Notes: generated from the sequence alone by a model not told the origin. A DNA stretch of 64,000 nucleotides from Polynucleobacter sp. JS-Safj-400b-B2 (GCF_018881975.1 NZ_JACVPJ010000002.1:278693-342692); one strand, 5' to 3'; shown: positions 48,789-56,905, counted from the first letter of the stretch. Made by a program: numbers and translations.

Positions 48789-49445
48789 ATGAACAACAAA
48801 TTAGCGAATAGCCACTTGCCTTCGAGCCTTTATACAGCTGGCCAGGCTGTACCCGTGCGCGAGCTGCATGCCGGTTATAGGCAAGAAATATTGAATCATT
48901 TATTGCAACTAAATGATGAAGATAGGCGCTTGCGCTTTGGCACACAGACCCCTCATGAGGTTATTCGTCACTATGTTGAACACCTTGATTTCAATAAAGA
49001 CGTTGTTTTTGGTGTGTTTGATTTGAATCTTAAGCTTATTGGCATGGCACATTTAGCCTATCTACCAGAGCATAAGGGTCAAGCACGTGCGGCTGAATTT
49101 GGGGTCTCTGTATTGCCTGAAGGCCGCTCTCAGGGCTTAGGCACGGCTCTTTTGGAGCGCTCAGCAGTGCATTCACGCAATACCCGCATAGAGACTCTAT
49201 ATGTGCACTGCCTTGCCAACAACAAGGCGATGATGCATTTGGCACAAAAGGCTGGGATGACCGTTGAATATGCTTATGGTGATGCTGATGCCTGTCTCAA
49301 GCTTCCGCCAGCGAGTCCTGCGACCATTGTGGCAGAGGCTGCCAATGTGCATTGGGCTGATCTCGATTACGCCTTAAAAGAAAATCTCAAGCGCTCCAAC
49401 CAAGCATGGTGGTGGCTCTTAGGCAGACCTGATCTTGCGCGTTAA
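48789..49445 (+). CDS. GNAT-family N-acetyltransferase
   Basis: 218 residues from the ATG at 48789. The acetyl-CoA binding motif A is visible as FGVSVLPEGRSQGLGTALLERSA (about 115-137), followed by TLYVHCLANNKAMMHLAQKAGM, the usual motif B. The N-terminal part (LNDEDRRLRFGTQTPHEVIRHYV) resembles acetyltransferases fused to acyl-CoA synthetases and their stand-alone relatives. The substrate is unknown. It stands alone between the rRNA promoter and a convergent cytochrome gene; no clear SD. Confidence 0.85.
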   Translation: MNNKLANSHLPSSLYTAGQAVPVRELHAGYRQEILNHLLQLNDEDRRLRFGTQTPHEVIRHYVEHLDFNKDVVFGVFDLNLKLIGMAHLAYLPEHKGQARAAEFGVSVLPEGRSQGLGTALLERSAVHSRNTRIETLYVHCLANNKAMMHLAQKAGMTVEYAYGDADACLKLPPASPATIVAEAANVHWADLDYALKENLKRSNQAWWWLLGRPDLAR

Positions 49446-49466
49446 TTAATTAATTCGATTCCTGCA

Positions 49467-49820
49467 TTAGTTCTTACTGGGTGCGCCACGCAATACCCAA
49501 CCAGTTAGCGCTGATAAATCTGCGTCACTTAATTTTGTATTGGCAGGCATAGGGACTACACCCCAAGAACCAGATCCGCCCTTGGCAATTTTATTTTTTA
49601 GAAAAGCTTGTGCGCCTGGGGTGTTCTTATATTTTTCGGCTACAGATTGAAAGCTTGGGCCAACAATTTTTTTATTAATTGCATGACAACCTAAGCAGGC
49701 ATTTTGCTTTGCAATAGCGTATGCATTGTCATCCTCAACAGTCGCTTGCGCAATCGGCACTAAAAAAGCGAGCATCGTAAAAAGAAAAACTATTTTTACG
49801 ATTGCTCGCTTATTGAACAT
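49467..49820 (-). CDS. Small monohaem cytochrome c (class I, c551/c552-like)
   Basis: About 117 residues. Signal peptide (about 1-27), haem motif CLGCH, and a distal methionine in VVPMPANTKLSDADL; size and spacing match cytochrome c551-type periplasmic electron carriers. ATG at 49820 chosen over an upstream TTG. Probably co-transcribed with the BON lipoprotein gene 18 bases upstream. Confidence 0.88.
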   Translation of the reverse strand: MFNKRAIVKIVFLFTMLAFLVPIAQATVEDDNAYAIAKQNACLGCHAINKKIVGPSFQSVAEKYKNTPGAQAFLKNKIAKGGSGSWGVVPMPANTKLSDADLSALTGWVLRGAPSKN

Positions 49821-49838
49821 CACCAATCTCTATAAAAA

Positions 49839-50489
49839 TTATTGGAATTTTGGTGGGCTGCTAGGCTGTGTTTGATCGGCCTTACCTTGTTTTTCTAAAC
49901 GCATTTTTTCTTCTTGAGAAATGATGTCAAAGTAAACGAAAACTTCTTTTACACCACTAGTATTGCTTGCAACTTTTTTGGCGAGCTCTGCTTCGCTTTG
50001 CGTCAAGATACCCATCAAGTAAACACTGCTTCCTTCAGCAATAATAGCCATCGAGTTTGATGGCAGCTGGTCAGTAAAAATCATTTGTGACTTGATCTTA
50101 GACTCAAGATAGGAATCATTCGCGCGTGATGTGTAGGTGCTGTTAGGCCCTATAACCAAATCATTAAAGACCGAGCGTGCATTCTTCATTGCTTTTACGT
50201 AAGCGCCAGCCTCGTTCTTAATGTCATCATCTTTTACTTCACCAGTAAGCAATACTTTTTGGTTAAATGCAGTGACATTAATGTGTGCGTTATCACCAAA
50301 TCGTTTTGCCAATGCATTCTCTGCCTCTAGCTCAATGCCCTTGTCAATTGCTTGCACTGCGGGGGTTCGACGATCTGCCATGATGGTTGCGCTAGCTGCT
50401 ACGCCACCAACAGCAACTACCGCACAACCCGAGATCTGCGTTGCAACAAGAGTTGTGAGAAACAATGTTCTGATGAGTGAGGTTTTCAT
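49839..50489 (-). CDS. BON-domain outer-membrane lipoprotein (DolP/YraP-like)
   Basis: 216 residues from MKTSLIRTLF. Lipobox QISGC, then two BON domains (about 40-110 and 115-190; LAKRFGDNAHINVTAFNQKVLLTGEV; YLMGILTQSEAELAKKVASN). DolP of E. coli keeps outer-membrane integrity at division sites. The neighbouring SIS gene and rsmI reproduce the rsmI-yraN-diaA-dolP cluster of proteobacteria. The frame is open to 50516 but the signal peptide fixes the start at 50489. Confidence 0.88.
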   Translation of the reverse strand: MKTSLIRTLFLTTLVATQISGCAVVAVGGVAASATIMADRRTPAVQAIDKGIELEAENALAKRFGDNAHINVTAFNQKVLLTGEVKDDDIKNEAGAYVKAMKNARSVFNDLVIGPNSTYTSRANDSYLESKIKSQMIFTDQLPSNSMAIIAEGSSVYLMGILTQSEAELAKKVASNTSGVKEVFVYFDIISQEEKMRLEKQGKADQTQPSSPPKFQ

Positions 50490-50522
50490 GTGGCTTTTTC
50501 TATATTGAAGTAACAATAATTT

Positions 50523-51125
50523 TTAATCTAGTAAAACGTGGTCTACACCATCACATAAGGCATGAAGTAAAACCAGGTGCGTTTCTTGAATGCGCGCAGT
50601 GCGAGTTGATGGTGCGCACAAATGAATATCGTCTTGATCTAATAGCTGAGCAATTTTTCCGCCACCATTGCCAGTAAGCGCAATAATTTTGATTCCCATC
50701 TTCTTTGCAGCCTCAATTGCTTTGATGACATTCTTTGAGTTTCCAGAAGTAGAAATTCCTATGAGAATGTCGCCTTTTTTTCCCAGCCCTCGAACTTGCT
50801 TACTAAAAATCTCATCGTAGCTGTAGTCATTTCCAATGGCCGTCAAAATTGAAGTATCTGTTGTCAGAGCAATCGCAGCCAGCTCTTGGCGCTCTCTCTC
50901 AAAGCGGCCAACGAGCTCTGCCGCAAAGTGCTGGGCATCAGCCGCAGAACCGCCATTGCCGCAAGCCATTACCTTGCCGCCAGCACGCAAACAATCCACC
51001 ATCGCCAGTACGCCCCTAGCAACAGATTCTGGCAGTAGTTTTTCGGCCTCCTGCTTTACAGCAATGCTGTCCAAAAAATGCTGGGATGCGCGCTTACGCA
51101 GACGCTCATTAATCTCTTTTTCCAT
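50523..51125 (-). CDS. SIS-domain phosphoheptose isomerase-like protein (DiaA/GmhA family)
   Basis: About 200 residues from MEKEINERLR (51125); the frame is open to 51173. SIS motifs CGNGGSAADAQHFAAELVGRF and IGISTSGNSKNV are clear. GmhA makes D-glycero-D-manno-heptose 7-phosphate, while DiaA, the paralogue in this gene neighbourhood, stimulates DnaA assembly at oriC. Position beside a BON lipoprotein and rsmI argues for DiaA, but motifs do not separate the two. Confidence 0.85.
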   Translation of the reverse strand: MEKEINERLRKRASQHFLDSIAVKQEAEKLLPESVARGVLAMVDCLRAGGKVMACGNGGSAADAQHFAAELVGRFERERQELAAIALTTDTSILTAIGNDYSYDEIFSKQVRGLGKKGDILIGISTSGNSKNVIKAIEAAKKMGIKIIALTGNGGGKIAQLLDQDDIHLCAPSTRTARIQETHLVLLHALCDGVDHVLLD

Positions 51126-51228
51126 AGCATTATTATGCGCCAAAGATGCTCTAATTTCAGTAGCAATCAGCATATCTCAAAAGCAACGTATCCTCTTGCT
51201 AATTGTTTAACCTTTTCAGGCAGCCCCC

Positions 51229-52122
51229 ATGGAAATTAGCTCATTTGATTTTTTAAAACAACAAGATTTGCCTGCTGGGGCTCTTTATATGGTTGCTACG
51301 CCTATTGGCAACTTGGGTGACATTACTTTGCGCGCCCTGCATGTTTTAAATGCAGTCGATGGGATTGCTTGTGAGGACACTAGACATAGCGCAGCACTAC
51401 TGCAGCAATTTGGCATTCATAAAAAATGTTTAGCGCTACATGAACACAATGAAATCACTGGGGCACAAACTGTTATCCAACATCTGGCTAACAACGAGCG
51501 TTGGGCATATATTTCAGATGCAGGTACGCCAGGAGTCTCAGACCCCGGCGCAAGGCTGGTAAATGAGGTTCAAAAAGCAGGCCTAAGAGTCATACCTATT
51601 CCGGGAGCAAGTGCAGTCTCAAGCGCGATTTCAGCAGCCGGTTCCGTAATGCACAACTCGGAAGGTCGCTTTCAATTTTTGGGTTTTTGGCCCAATAAAA
51701 CTAAAGGGCGTGATGCACTTATCCAAGATATTTCCAGCAGCAAAAAGGCAAGCATCTTTTTTGAGTCACCACATCACATTAAAGAGACTTTGGTTTTGCT
51801 CTCAAAAAATTTAGAGATCGGTCGTCAACTTTTAGTATGCCGTGAGTTAACTAAAAAATTTGAGCAGCTTGTATCACTTCAGGCGCAAGATGTTGCCAAT
51901 TGGCTTGACACAGCAGAGAGCCTTAAGGGTGAATTTGTGATTGTGGTGGCAGGGCGCTCATCTAATGGTGATGAGGCTCCCGAGCATTCCTCTCTTTTGT
52001 TATGGGCAAGCGCACTAAGCCCCTATCTCGGCAGCAAAGAAATTGCCGCCGTTCTTTCGCAAACATTAGGCCTCAGCAAGAAAGAGGCGTATCAAGTTGC
52101 CTTAGATGCAAAGAGCGAGTAG
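51229..52122 (+). CDS. rsmI: 16S rRNA (cytidine1402-2'-O)-methyltransferase
   Basis: 297 residues, tetrapyrrole-methylase fold. MVATPIGNLGDITLRALHVL, IACEDTRHSAALL, SDAGTPGVSDPG and PIPGASAVSSAIS are the RsmI signatures. It 2'-O-methylates C1402 in the decoding centre. Divergent from the SIS gene with 55-100 bases between; yraN, usually next to rsmI, is not present. A bidirectional terminator follows. Confidence 0.96.
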   Translation: MEISSFDFLKQQDLPAGALYMVATPIGNLGDITLRALHVLNAVDGIACEDTRHSAALLQQFGIHKKCLALHEHNEITGAQTVIQHLANNERWAYISDAGTPGVSDPGARLVNEVQKAGLRVIPIPGASAVSSAISAAGSVMHNSEGRFQFLGFWPNKTKGRDALIQDISSSKKASIFFESPHHIKETLVLLSKNLEIGRQLLVCRELTKKFEQLVSLQAQDVANWLDTAESLKGEFVIVVAGRSSNGDEAPEHSSLLLWASALSPYLGSKEIAAVLSQTLGLSKKEAYQVALDAKSE

Positions 52123-52130
52123 ATGGAAAT

Positions 52131-52160
52131 AAAAAAGCTGGCACAAGGCCAGCTTTTTTA
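52131..52160. terminator. Bidirectional terminator after rsmI
   Basis: AAGCTGGC/GCCAGCTT 8-bp stem, 5-base loop, A6 on the left and T6 on the right; ends rsmI (plus) and the small membrane gene (minus). Confidence 0.9.
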
Positions 52161-52174
52161 TAGAAGTCAAAGAT

Positions 52175-52402
52175 TTATTTAGCGTTGCTTGCAGGTGCCG
52201 TAGGCTCACTAGCATCTTTAAAATTCAATTGCGCAACTGGTTTAATGATTTGATCAGCAGAAGCAGCCGAATCTGCACGCTTGCCATTGTTCACAAATAC
52301 CATTAACAACAAAATGATGATGAGTGGCACAAAAAAGCTTACAAACACCATGATGATGAGTTGTTTTGGGGACTTAATCAGATTTCCGTGCTCGTTGCTC
52401 AT
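52175..52402 (-). CDS. Small single-pass membrane protein resembling the anchor of a cytochrome c5-type protein
   Basis: 75 residues: short cytoplasmic start with LIKSPKQL, one transmembrane helix (about 16-39), then a periplasmic tail IIKPVAQLNFKDASEP and a stop after SNAK. In Burkholderiales the same start (LIKTPKQL, helix, KPVAQV) precedes a haem domain in membrane-anchored cytochromes c5; the haem domain and CxxCH are absent here. It is either a natural short form or a truncated gene. The similarity is from memory of the family. Confidence 0.6.
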   Translation of the reverse strand: MSNEHGNLIKSPKQLIIMVFVSFFVPLIIILLLMVFVNNGKRADSAASADQIIKPVAQLNFKDASEPTAPASNAK

Positions 52403-52505
52403 AAGAATTTATCGTTTAACGGTTTTAAGGGTTGCCTTACACTTATTATAACTAGAGATTAAACTTATAGGCACTTACAATATGAGAGAAACCAGTTTTT
52501 CACTA

Positions 52506-52581
52506 GCGCCCGTAGCTCAGTGGATAGAGTATTGGCCTCCGAAGCCAAGGGTCGCGCGTTCGATTCGCGCCGGGCGCACCA
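52506..52581 (+). tRNA. tRNA-Arg (CCG)
   Basis: 76 nt, acceptor GCGCCCG/CGGGCGC, encoded CCA, anticodon loop CTCCGAA. The integrase-bearing accessory region begins right after its 3' end, which makes this gene the likely attachment site. Confidence 0.97.
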
Positions 52582-52660
52582 CTAAGTAATATCGTTAAGC
52601 CTTGATTCTATTGAATTTGGGTGAATCTCAGGGCTTTTTCTCCGCCTCTTCTTTTGTCTG

Positions 52661-52693
52661 TGTGACAAATCTGCGCCCAACTCTGTGACAAAT
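52661..52693 (+). repeat. Direct repeat TGTGACAAAT next to the attachment tRNA
   Basis: Two copies (52661-52670 and 52684-52693) 23 bases apart in the 148-base gap between tRNA-Arg and the regulator gene. Such repeats often act as arm-type integrase sites. No ORF lies in this gap. Confidence 0.45.
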
Positions 52694-52729
52694 TATTTGG
52701 CACAGAATCCCTGCTGAGTACTAGCTTAG

Positions 52730-52954
52730 TTAAGCCTCTGTGTCATTTTTAGTCCCTGGCTTCTGGGGTTCTAATAAATCGGCAATTGTGCACCCAAAGT
52801 ATTCACACAAGATATCGAGCACATCGAGCTCAATTCTTTCCACCCTCTCGTAATACATCCGCGTTAGCGTACCCCGATTCACGCCAGTGTCCCTCACTAC
52901 ATCTGAAATCTTCTTCTTGTGCTCTCCAAGCATCCGCGCCAGGTAAATCCGCAA
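52730..52954 (-). CDS. XRE-family HTH regulator of the element
   Basis: 74 residues, one Cro/CI-type helix-turn-helix (about 14-60; VVRDTGVNRGTLTRMYYERVERIELDVLDILCEYFG). TTG start with AGGAG seven bases upstream. It is divergent from the excisionase-like gene, and the space between holds repeated GATCA motifs, so it is most likely the repressor of the excision/integration genes. Confidence 0.85.
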   Translation of the reverse strand: MRIYLARMLGEHKKKISDVVRDTGVNRGTLTRMYYERVERIELDVLDILCEYFGCTIADLLEPQKPGTKNDTEA

Positions 52955-52967
52955 AATAGTCTCCTAA

Positions 52968-53076
52968 AGATCATTATGTATCTTCAAATATAAATAAATA
53001 CTTGCAATAGATCATAATAGGCATATAATGATCTACAGAAGATCACTTTTAGCCTTCATGACTACAAAATGATCAT
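52968..53076. promoter_or_regulatory. Operator array with divergent promoters between repressor and excisionase/integrase
   Basis: Five (A)GATCA(T) copies lie in about 110 bases. The clearest pair is the inverted repeat AGATCAT...ATGATCT at 53009-53034. A plus-strand promoter TTGCAA (53002-53007), 16 bases, TATAAT (53024-53029) overlaps the right arm, so a bound repressor would block it. Confidence 0.65.
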
Positions 53077-53110
53077 TTGATTGTAATGAATTTAAAGGAG
53101 CTTTACCGCT

Positions 53111-53344
53111 ATGAACAACACCTATCTAACAACCGAAGAGCTATCGGCTCGCATCAAATATGACCCCCGCACGATTCGCGATCAGCTCAAGGACTCTGTC
53201 TTATTAGAGGGTCGCCACTATTTCCGCCCTTTTGGAGGTCGCAAGATTCTCTATATCTGGGAAAACGTGGAGCAAGACATGTTTAAAGCCATGGCTGCAA
53301 TCTCGACAATTCCAATGGCTCAAGGAGATGCCCTATATGCCTAA
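53111..53344 (+). CDS. Small excisionase-like DNA-binding protein
   Basis: 77 residues. LTTEELSARIKYDPRTIRDQLKDSVLLEGRHYFRPFGGRKILYIWENVE reads like a MerR/Xis-type winged HTH that binds near att sites. A strong AAAGGAG precedes the ATG. It overlaps the integrase start by eight bases. Direct role in excision is inferred from size and position. Confidence 0.7.
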   Translation: MNNTYLTTEELSARIKYDPRTIRDQLKDSVLLEGRHYFRPFGGRKILYIWENVEQDMFKAMAAISTIPMAQGDALYA

Positions 53345-54944
53345 TATCCGCGTAAGAAAAGAAACGGGGCTACTGTACTTTGACTTTCAATACCTCAAGG
53401 TGCGGTGCCGTGAGCAGTCTCTATTAGAGGACTCCAAACTTAATCGCAAAAAGATGCAAAAGGTTTTAGATGAAATTACGGGCAAGATTAAGAGCCGTAC
53501 CTTTTGCTATCGAGACTACTTTCCAGGCAGTAAACAGCTTCTTGCCATCGAATTGCTGGAAAACGGATCGCCACCAGAATCAATACCATCAAGGATTGAC
53601 CCTTCTTTTAAGACTCAACCAACCCCTATTACAACCCTCCCCGTGCAAGCCCAAGCTAATGGGCCCTTGTTCTCTGACTTTGCCAATCAATGGTACTCAG
53701 AGATGGAAGTAGGGTGGAAGCGTTCCCATAGAACGACCACCAGAGGTGTACTGAATAACTCCCTAATTCATCAATTTGGCCCTAGACCAGTAAATGAAAT
53801 CAAAAAGGGTGACATTCTTACCTTTCGGGCATCTTTAGCTAAGTTGCCGGGAATTAAGAACAAAGAGAGTCTTTCTGCTTCCCGCATTAATCACATCATG
53901 ACTCCATTGCGGATGATATTGACAGAGGCTGCCGACCGATATGAATTTGCCCCGGCCTTTATCAATATCAAACCCTTAAGAGTGGGTAAGACTGATGTTC
54001 AGCCATTCACCATACAAGAAGTCCAAGATATTCTTCGCACGGTTCGGGCCGACTTTAAGAATTACTACATTGTTCGCTTCTTTACCGGCACTCGCACTGG
54101 TGAGATCGATGGCCTCAAATGGCAGTACGTCGATTTTGAGCGCCGTACGATTTCCATAAAAGAGACGATTGTGAATGACTATGAGGAAACTCCCAAAACC
54201 GGAGAATCCGAACGCGACATCCAAATGTCTCAGATGGTCTTTGATGCACTCTTGGCTCAACACAAAGTGACAGGGCAGGGCGTCTATGTTTTTGCAACCA
54301 GCGCGGGAACACCGATTTCTCATCGCAATATTTCTAAGCGAGTTTGGTATCCGCTCTTAAGATTGTTGGGCCTGAAAAAGCGAGTGCCCTATCAAACTCG
54401 CCATACCTTTGCCACCCTCATGTTGGCCTCTGGAGAAGCCCCCGAATGGATCGCACGTCAGATGGGACACACCACCACCACCGAGATGCTCTTTCGAGTG
54501 TACTCACGATTCATTCCAAACTTGACCCGCCAGGATGGAAGCGCCTTTGAAAGACTCATGGCAGCGCAGATGCAAGACCAGCCACACCCCATTGTGGATC
54601 CCCAATCACTCAATGAAGTAAGTGCCCACTCAGGTATAAATCCGAACAGCATTGGAGTGAATCATTTACCGAAAACTCAGAGTCGAGCAACTAAGGCAAT
54701 TGAACAAACGCCACAATTGCCCGAGCCTCAGGCAATAAACCAACCCAAGTTGCCTCCTTTTGCCCCTCCGAATTTGCCAAATCAGCTACCCGACACTCGG
54801 GTAAATCCAAATGCCGATGCTGCGCTGATAGCCAATCCTTGGTTAGAAATTGCCAAACATTCGGGCCATTCTGTGCCCCCTAAAGTTAACTCAATCCCAC
54901 CTTCAGATCACCCAGCGGGGACCCTGTTATTGCGAAGACCTTAG
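53337..54944 (+). CDS. int: Tyrosine recombinase (integrase) with a long proline-rich C-terminal tail
   Basis: 535 residues. N-terminal arm-binding-like region (MPNIRVRKETGLLYFDFQYL), a SAM-like core-binding domain (about 110-215), and the catalytic domain with Arg in FFTGTRTGEIDGLKW, His-x-x-Arg in YQTRHTFATLML, His in MGHTTTTEM and the nucleophile Tyr in RVYSRF. About 120 residues rich in Pro, Asn and Gln follow the catalytic Tyr, which is unusual. The ATG at 53337 follows AAGGAG. It presumably integrates the element into tRNA-Arg(CCG). Confidence 0.92.
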   Translation: MPNIRVRKETGLLYFDFQYLKVRCREQSLLEDSKLNRKKMQKVLDEITGKIKSRTFCYRDYFPGSKQLLAIELLENGSPPESIPSRIDPSFKTQPTPITTLPVQAQANGPLFSDFANQWYSEMEVGWKRSHRTTTRGVLNNSLIHQFGPRPVNEIKKGDILTFRASLAKLPGIKNKESLSASRINHIMTPLRMILTEAADRYEFAPAFINIKPLRVGKTDVQPFTIQEVQDILRTVRADFKNYYIVRFFTGTRTGEIDGLKWQYVDFERRTISIKETIVNDYEETPKTGESERDIQMSQMVFDALLAQHKVTGQGVYVFATSAGTPISHRNISKRVWYPLLRLLGLKKRVPYQTRHTFATLMLASGEAPEWIARQMGHTTTTEMLFRVYSRFIPNLTRQDGSAFERLMAAQMQDQPHPIVDPQSLNEVSAHSGINPNSIGVNHLPKTQSRATKAIEQTPQLPEPQAINQPKLPPFAPPNLPNQLPDTRVNPNADAALIANPWLEIAKHSGHSVPPKVNSIPPSDHPAGTLLLRRP

Positions 54945-54959
54945 CGAGAAGATCGTTAG

Positions 54960-55142
54960 CTAGGCTTTGTAAACCAACCTAAAGCATTTGCCCAGCTTTG
55001 TGTTGACTTTCTGGGCCGCCTTCATGCACACATGACAGCGCCAGCGTGTACGAATAGCTCCATCACTGCTACGAAAACTCACAACTTGACCACCGTCAAT
55101 CAACCGAGTCGAGTTGCAACTACTGCAATACCTTGTTGTCAA
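54960..55142 (-). CDS. Small zinc-ribbon protein
   Basis: 60 residues from the TTG at 55142 (GGAG six bases upstream). Two cysteine pairs, CSSC and CHVC, about 30 residues apart, form a zinc ribbon, with basic and hydroxylated residues between. Function unknown. It is convergent with the integrase, 15 bases from its stop. Confidence 0.6.
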   Translation of the reverse strand: MTTRYCSSCNSTRLIDGGQVVSFRSSDGAIRTRWRCHVCMKAAQKVNTKLGKCFRLVYKA

Positions 55143-55191
55143 TTTACACTCCAAAAAAATATTTCATCACCCCTTGCTCGATGTCAAAATG

Positions 55192-55467
55192 TTATCCAGC
55201 AATAGGACGTTCATTACTGATATGGCGCAAAGTAGCAGAAACTCTAGCCTGCCATCTATCGCCAGCAGTCTTGAGCTCCCGAATCGCATCGGGTGATAGG
55301 CAAATGTTAGCCGCCACCTTTTTAGGTGCTTTTTGTGGGCCATAAACCCCTATTTTTCATGAGGTATGTGGGTAGCATCTTGGGGCAGATTTGAACTCTC
55401 TGAAGTCCTCGCAAGGCAATTCTCTTACTTCACCTTCTTTATTGGTAAGGGCTAAGTTGCGTTTCAT
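55192..55467 (-). pseudogene. BrnA-type antitoxin interrupted by an in-frame TGA
   Basis: A continuous 92-codon frame reads LTNKEGEVRELPCEDF...KIGVYGPQKAPKK...LSPDAIRELKTAGDRWQARVSATLRH, the clear BrnA antitoxin pattern. Codon 37 (55357-55359) is TGA. The +1 frame over codons 30-37 (KMLPTYLMK) restores the expected leucine/proline stretch, so two compensating indels may have produced the stop. The ATG overlaps the M23 gene stop (ATGA). No BrnT toxin lies nearby. Confidence 0.75.
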
Positions 55468-56453
55468 GGTCCTTTTCCTCTCTTTTCTTTGTCTGGGTCC
55501 CCTGTCGCCTCGCCTAGCCCAACTTCAGGGCGCAAACCCACAAGCCAAAGGTTTGGATTGGTAGGTTTACCATCTTTCAAGATTTCAAAATGCAAATGCG
55601 CTCCGGTAGTCCTGCCGGTTTTACCCACCTTGGCTATCGGAGTTAAGCGCTCTACTTTCATGCCCTTAGTTACCAAAATTTCACTGGCATGGGCGTAGCG
55701 CGTGGAATAACCATCCCCATGATTAAGTATGACCTCTTTGCCATACTCGCTATCCCAGCCAGCCTTGTCAACAATGCCTACTCCTGAGGAAAAAATCAGC
55801 GCCCCCATAGGGGCTTGAAAATCAATGCCTTGATGAGCGCTATACCCACGATTAATTGGGTCAATACGCTCGCCAAATGGGCTTGAGATATCAATATTCC
55901 TTTGAATGGGAAAGCCTATTGGCTTGCTACCCAACCAAGCAATGCGCTGATTGACATGCTCAATAGCATGATCAAGGTGATTATTTGCCTCTCTCAGTCC
56001 AGATAAGATACTTGCAAAAGCATCAAACAGACTTCCCGATAAATTATCATTGCCCTTGCCTCGATTGGGCAAGTAAGGGCCGCCCAAGGATTTGGCATTA
56101 GCACGTTCCTTGATAATGGCTGGCGGAGTGGCTAGAGCGATGAGCTTCTCATTAGCTAGCTGCAATTGAATAGCCTTCCTGTGGTGACTATCAAGCTCCG
56201 CCTGAATTTCAACTAGGCGAGTGCGATAAAAAGAGTTGAGGTTTTCTATCTCCACGGCAGTATGAAGATTGCCAAGTTGCCGAGCTAACTTTGGGTTGTA
56301 TTCAACCGCCATCCGAAACCCAGCATATTGCAAGCCCACCCCGATGAAAATTAAGCAAGCCGAAAAGAGGAGCATAGCAATGCCAAGAGCTTTAAGGGTT
56401 AGATTAACCCTTCTAATTTTTCCAACCGATCCTGATACCCAAAATAACTGCAT
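55464..56453 (-). CDS. M23-family (LytM-type) murein peptidase, membrane anchored
   Basis: 329 residues: one N-terminal transmembrane helix (about 17-43), a coiled-coil periplasmic stem (about 60-110), and a C-terminal M23 domain with the zinc ligands in GYSAHQGIDFQ and HLHFEILKDGK, so the domain looks catalytic rather than degenerate. It would cut peptide crosslinks in the cell wall. Eight bases downstream of the bactofilin gene, matching the known association of bactofilins with M23 peptidases. Confidence 0.9.
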   Translation of the reverse strand: MQLFWVSGSVGKIRRVNLTLKALGIAMLLFSACLIFIGVGLQYAGFRMAVEYNPKLARQLGNLHTAVEIENLNSFYRTRLVEIQAELDSHHRKAIQLQLANEKLIALATPPAIIKERANAKSLGGPYLPNRGKGNDNLSGSLFDAFASILSGLREANNHLDHAIEHVNQRIAWLGSKPIGFPIQRNIDISSPFGERIDPINRGYSAHQGIDFQAPMGALIFSSGVGIVDKAGWDSEYGKEVILNHGDGYSTRYAHASEILVTKGMKVERLTPIAKVGKTGRTTGAHLHFEILKDGKPTNPNLWLVGLRPEVGLGEATGDPDKEKRGKGP

Positions 56454-56461
56454 ATCAAAAC

Positions 56462-56905
56462 TTAATTAGCCGGCTGATTTTTTTTCTTAGCCTGCTCAAT
56501 AACCAATTCACTCGAGGATGGATAATCAAGCTGATTTATTTCATCGAGCTTGCCAGTAATCTTGGCGCCAACCTCTAGGCCAATTGAGCCATAACGTATG
56601 TCACCTTGAACGCGAGCGGTGTTTAATAATTCCACCCGATTAGCCGAAAAAATGTTGCCATTTACCTCGCCTGAAATAATGACATGCTGCGCACGAACAT
56701 CGCCTGTGACTTTGGCCCCCTTGGCTACAGCAATCGTCGCCTCCATCCCCTCCTCCTGAAAGATATTGCCGTTGACCACCCCGTCAATTCGAATGCATTG
56801 ACTAATGATTAGATTGCCATCTATTCGTAAAGATTCCCCAATAATGGATTCAAAACTTTCATTAGACTTCCCTAGGGTTAAATTTTTTTTCTTAAACATA
56901 GACAT
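56462..56905 (-). CDS. Bactofilin
   Basis: 147 residues from MSMFKKKNLTLGK. A beta-helix of repeated short strands (IIGESLRIDGNLIISQCIRIDGVVNGNIF; AKVTGDVRAQHVIISGEVNGNIF; ARVQGDIRYGSIGLEVGAKITGKL) is the bactofilin fold, a membrane-associated polymer that sets local cell shape. The frame is open to 57016 but those residues are not bactofilin-like. A TATACA lies within ten bases of the start, so the transcript may be nearly leaderless. Second gene of the three-gene cassette. Confidence 0.92.
   Translation of the reverse strand: MSMFKKKNLTLGKSNESFESIIGESLRIDGNLIISQCIRIDGVVNGNIFQEEGMEATIAVAKGAKVTGDVRAQHVIISGEVNGNIFSANRVELLNTARVQGDIRYGSIGLEVGAKITGKLDEINQLDYPSSSELVIEQAKKKNQPAN

Noticed and set aside
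53232..53336. Longer integrase start at 53232
   Set aside because: That part overlaps the excisionase-like gene in another frame; AAGGAG before 53337 gives the better start.
55133..55345. Plus-strand frames of 60-70 codons opposite the antitoxin pseudogene
   Set aside because: They are antisense to the BrnA-like frame and have no recognisable features.
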